From JBOHPP01 sp050731755 (GTDB lineage Bacteria; Methylomirabilota; Methylomirabilia; Rokubacteriales; CSP1-6): a DNA stretch of 8,137 nucleotides. The notes beneath the pieces were generated by a model that saw nothing but the letters and a program-made list of their open reading frames with translations, had not been told where the DNA came from and made no database searches. Where the stretch lies: the NCBI GenBank assembly GCA_050731755.1, contig JBOHPP010000062.1, positions 1 to 8,137 on the forward strand. The letters run 5' to 3'. This document shows, in pieces, positions 6,705-8,137 of the stretch (position 1 is its first letter; the number at the start of each line of letters is the position of its first letter). Position numbers and translations under genes: made by a program.

Positions 6705-7946
6705 GTGCTCCCGCACGCCGGCCGCCCGCTGAGCGTGGACGAGCGCCTCCGCCGGATCCTGCTGGGCGCGCTCGTCCTGGGGCTCGGGCTGTCGATCACG
6801 CTGGCCCAGGTCGCGCTGGCCCTGCTGACCCTGCGCTTCGCGTACCGCCTGCTGACGGGACGCGCGCGGCCGAACTGGCCGCTGGCCTGGCCGTTCGGCG
6901 CCTGGATCGCCGCCACGGGGCTGTCCACCGCGTTGTCCGAGCATCCACTGACGAGCCTGGCTGCCTCCAGCGACGACGTGTTCCTGATCGCGACCTTCTA
7001 CGTGCTGCTCGACGCTCTCGGCGACACTCGCGAGGTGGACCGCTGGGCGGTACCGTTCTTCGTCCTCGTGGCGATGCTGGCCATCGTCGGCATCGTCCAG
7101 GTCGCGGCATGTCCCTGGCTTGAGCCCCTGGGGCCCACGCTAGGTCGCGTGGCCCGGAAGTGCCATCGGGCCCACGCGTTCTACAGCATCTACATGACGC
7201 TCGCCGGCGTGCTGAGCCTCGTCCTCCTGGCTGCGCTGCCACGGCTGCTCGCCGGGGGCGGGCCGCGAGCGTCCTGGGGATTCGCCGCCTGGATCGCCGG
7301 GGCCGCCGGGCTCGCCGCCACGTACGTTCGCGGCGCCTGGCTGGGGCTCCTGGCCGGCGTGGCTCTTCTCCTCGTCCTGCTGCCCCGCCGGCGGCTCCTC
7401 GTGCTCGGCTGCCTGGTCGGGTTCGGCGTGTTGGTCCTGCTCGTCCCCGACGTGCGCCGGCGGGCCGAGAGCCTGCTGGACCCCGCCGACCCGACGGCGC
7501 GCGAGCGGTGGGCCATGTGGGCGAGCGCGCTGGCGATGGCGCGGGACCACCCGCTCGCCGGCATCGGTCCCGGCGAGATGAAGAGCGAGTACCCTCGCTA
7601 CGCGGCGCCGGAGTACCGCGAACGCTCGCGGAGCCACGTCCACAACACGCCGCTTCAGATCCTGGTGGAGCGAGGGCTCCTGGGTCTGGCCGCCTGGGCC
7701 GCGATCTTCGTCGGCTTCTTCTGGCGCGCGGCCCGTATCCTCGCCCGCCTCTCGCCGGCGGCCAATCATCAGCGGGCCATCGTGCTCGGCAGCATCGCCA
7801 GCATCGCGGGCTTTCTGGTCGGGGGGCTGACCGAATACAACTTCGGCGACTCCGAGGTGGTGCTGGTCGCGTACGCGCTCATGGCCCTGCCCTTCATCGT
7901 CGAGAGGGAAGCCTCGAACATGCAAGCCCGTGTGGTCGGGAGGTGA
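6705..7946 (+). CDS. O-antigen ligase/polymerase (Wzy/WaaL-like) family membrane protein
   Basis: A complete 413-residue protein with about 10-12 hydrophobic segments and one large periplasmic-type loop near residues 250-320. The conserved features are YVRGAWLGL (R209, the family arginine after the central helices), RERWAMWASALAMARDHPLAGIGPGEM, and the loop histidines H311-V-H313-N followed by TPLQILVERGLLGL. These define the Wzy_C superfamily that polymerises lipid-linked repeat units or ligates glycan to lipid A core or protein. RAHAFYSIYMTLAG (155-168) is another frequent family segment. GTG 6705 is chosen because it is the only early in-frame start after the previous stop (22 nt gap) and precedes the first membrane helix; no clear Shine-Dalgarno is seen. 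It is related in fold to the truncated protein at the left edge but has the canonical H-N pair that the other lacks, so the two may split polymerase and ligase roles. Confidence 0.88.
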   Translation: MLPHAGRPLSVDERLRRILLGALVLGLGLSITLAQVALALLTLRFAYRLLTGRARPNWPLAWPFGAWIAATGLSTALSEHPLTSLAASSDDVFLIATFYVLLDALGDTREVDRWAVPFFVLVAMLAIVGIVQVAACPWLEPLGPTLGRVARKCHRAHAFYSIYMTLAGVLSLVLLAALPRLLAGGGPRASWGFAAWIAGAAGLAATYVRGAWLGLLAGVALLLVLLPRRRLLVLGCLVGFGVLVLLVPDVRRRAESLLDPADPTARERWAMWASALAMARDHPLAGIGPGEMKSEYPRYAAPEYRERSRSHVHNTPLQILVERGLLGLAAWAAIFVGFFWRAARILARLSPAANHQRAIVLGSIASIAGFLVGGLTEYNFGDSEVVLVAYALMALPFIVEREASNMQARVVGR

Positions 7947-8137
7947 ACCTTCCACGTTAGCCTCTGTGTCAACGCGGTCCGTCTGGCGTCGCACGTGCCA
8001 GTTTGTTGTCACGGTGGCAGCCCACCCGTCGGCCTCGGCGTCGACCCTCGACCCTCCGAAGTCCGCGAAGACATTCACTCGGTGCCGCTCAAACGAATGA
8101 AGGTCCGGGATGGCCGGTCTGGCACGCGCCTTGAACC
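7947..8137 (+). other. Non-coding right end, no convincing gene
   Basis: About 190 bp, less GC-rich to the eye than the genes. It holds a perfect 8-bp palindrome GCACGTGC (7991-7998), a weak TGCCA/TGGCA inverted repeat (7996-8000 and 8015-8019, 14-nt loop), an isolated -35-like TTGTCA (8006-8011) with no matching -10, and a tandem 7-mer TCGACCC at 8041-8054. No terminator with a T run follows the ligase stop. A reading frame starting at ATG 8097 or ATG 8110 runs off the window but is too short to assign. Confidence 0.5.

Noticed and set aside
6682..6732. Short 16-codon frame from ATG 6682 overlapping the phosphotransferase stop (TGATG)
   Set aside because: It ends after MRRPAMSPCSRTPAAR, matches nothing, and overlaps the better supported ligase start at 6705.
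5243..6928. Long minus-strand open frame of 561 codons opposite the phosphotransferase
   Set aside because: Composition is Arg/Gln/His/Pro-rich and repetitive, typical of the antisense of a high-GC gene, and the plus strand encodes a complete conserved enzyme.
7140..8078. Minus-strand open frame of 312 codons that begins in the right-hand non-coding region
   Set aside because: Mostly antisense to the ligase gene, rich in Glu/Gln/Arg/His/Pro with no domain; no Shine-Dalgarno or promoter seen for it.
1..8137. CRISPR array, tRNA or rRNA gene, insertion sequence or integrase
   Set aside because: No regularly spaced repeats, no cloverleaf or rRNA-like segment, no transposase motif and no terminal inverted repeats were seen on either strand.

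Overview
The window is a high-GC stretch in which every supported gene lies on the plus strand. It reads as the middle of a bacterial exopolysaccharide or O-antigen-type locus. Protein style (MurJ-like flippase, WcaJ-type initiating transferase, paired O-antigen ligase/polymerase proteins, HEPN/MNT pair) and very high GC fit an environmental, probably uncultivated Gram-negative-type lineage such as Methylomirabilota/Rokubacteria or a deltaproteobacterium-like group. That placement is an impression from protein style, not a phylogenetic result.

Layout: (1) 1-702, C-terminal part of an O-antigen ligase/polymerase family protein cut by the window edge. (2) 699-2204, MurJ/MviN-family flippase, start and stop codons overlapping with the gene before. 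(3) a 78-bp gap with a -10-like element, then 2283-3251, an Rmd-like nucleotide-sugar SDR enzyme. (4) about 3218-4417, a GT4-family GT-B glycosyltransferase with an unclear start codon. (5) a 24-bp gap with a good -10 hexamer, then 4442-4861 and 4854-5288, an overlapping MntA-like nucleotidyltransferase antitoxin and HepT-like HEPN toxin. (6) 5282-6682, a complete undecaprenyl-phosphate glucose phosphotransferase whose start overlaps the HEPN gene. (7) 6705-7946, a complete second O-antigen ligase/polymerase family protein. (8) 7947-8137, about 190 bp with no convincing gene.

Working model: the phosphotransferase starts the glycan on undecaprenyl phosphate at the cytoplasmic face. The GT4 enzyme extends it, and the SDR enzyme supplies a deoxysugar nucleotide, probably GDP-D-rhamnose if a Gmd partner lies elsewhere. 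The MurJ-like protein flips the lipid-linked unit, and the two Wzy/WaaL-like membrane proteins polymerise and/or ligate it. The most unusual point is the type VII-like HEPN/MNT toxin-antitoxin pair set inside this glycan operon, with reading-frame overlap into the initiating transferase. None of the individual families is new; the arrangement is what deserves attention.
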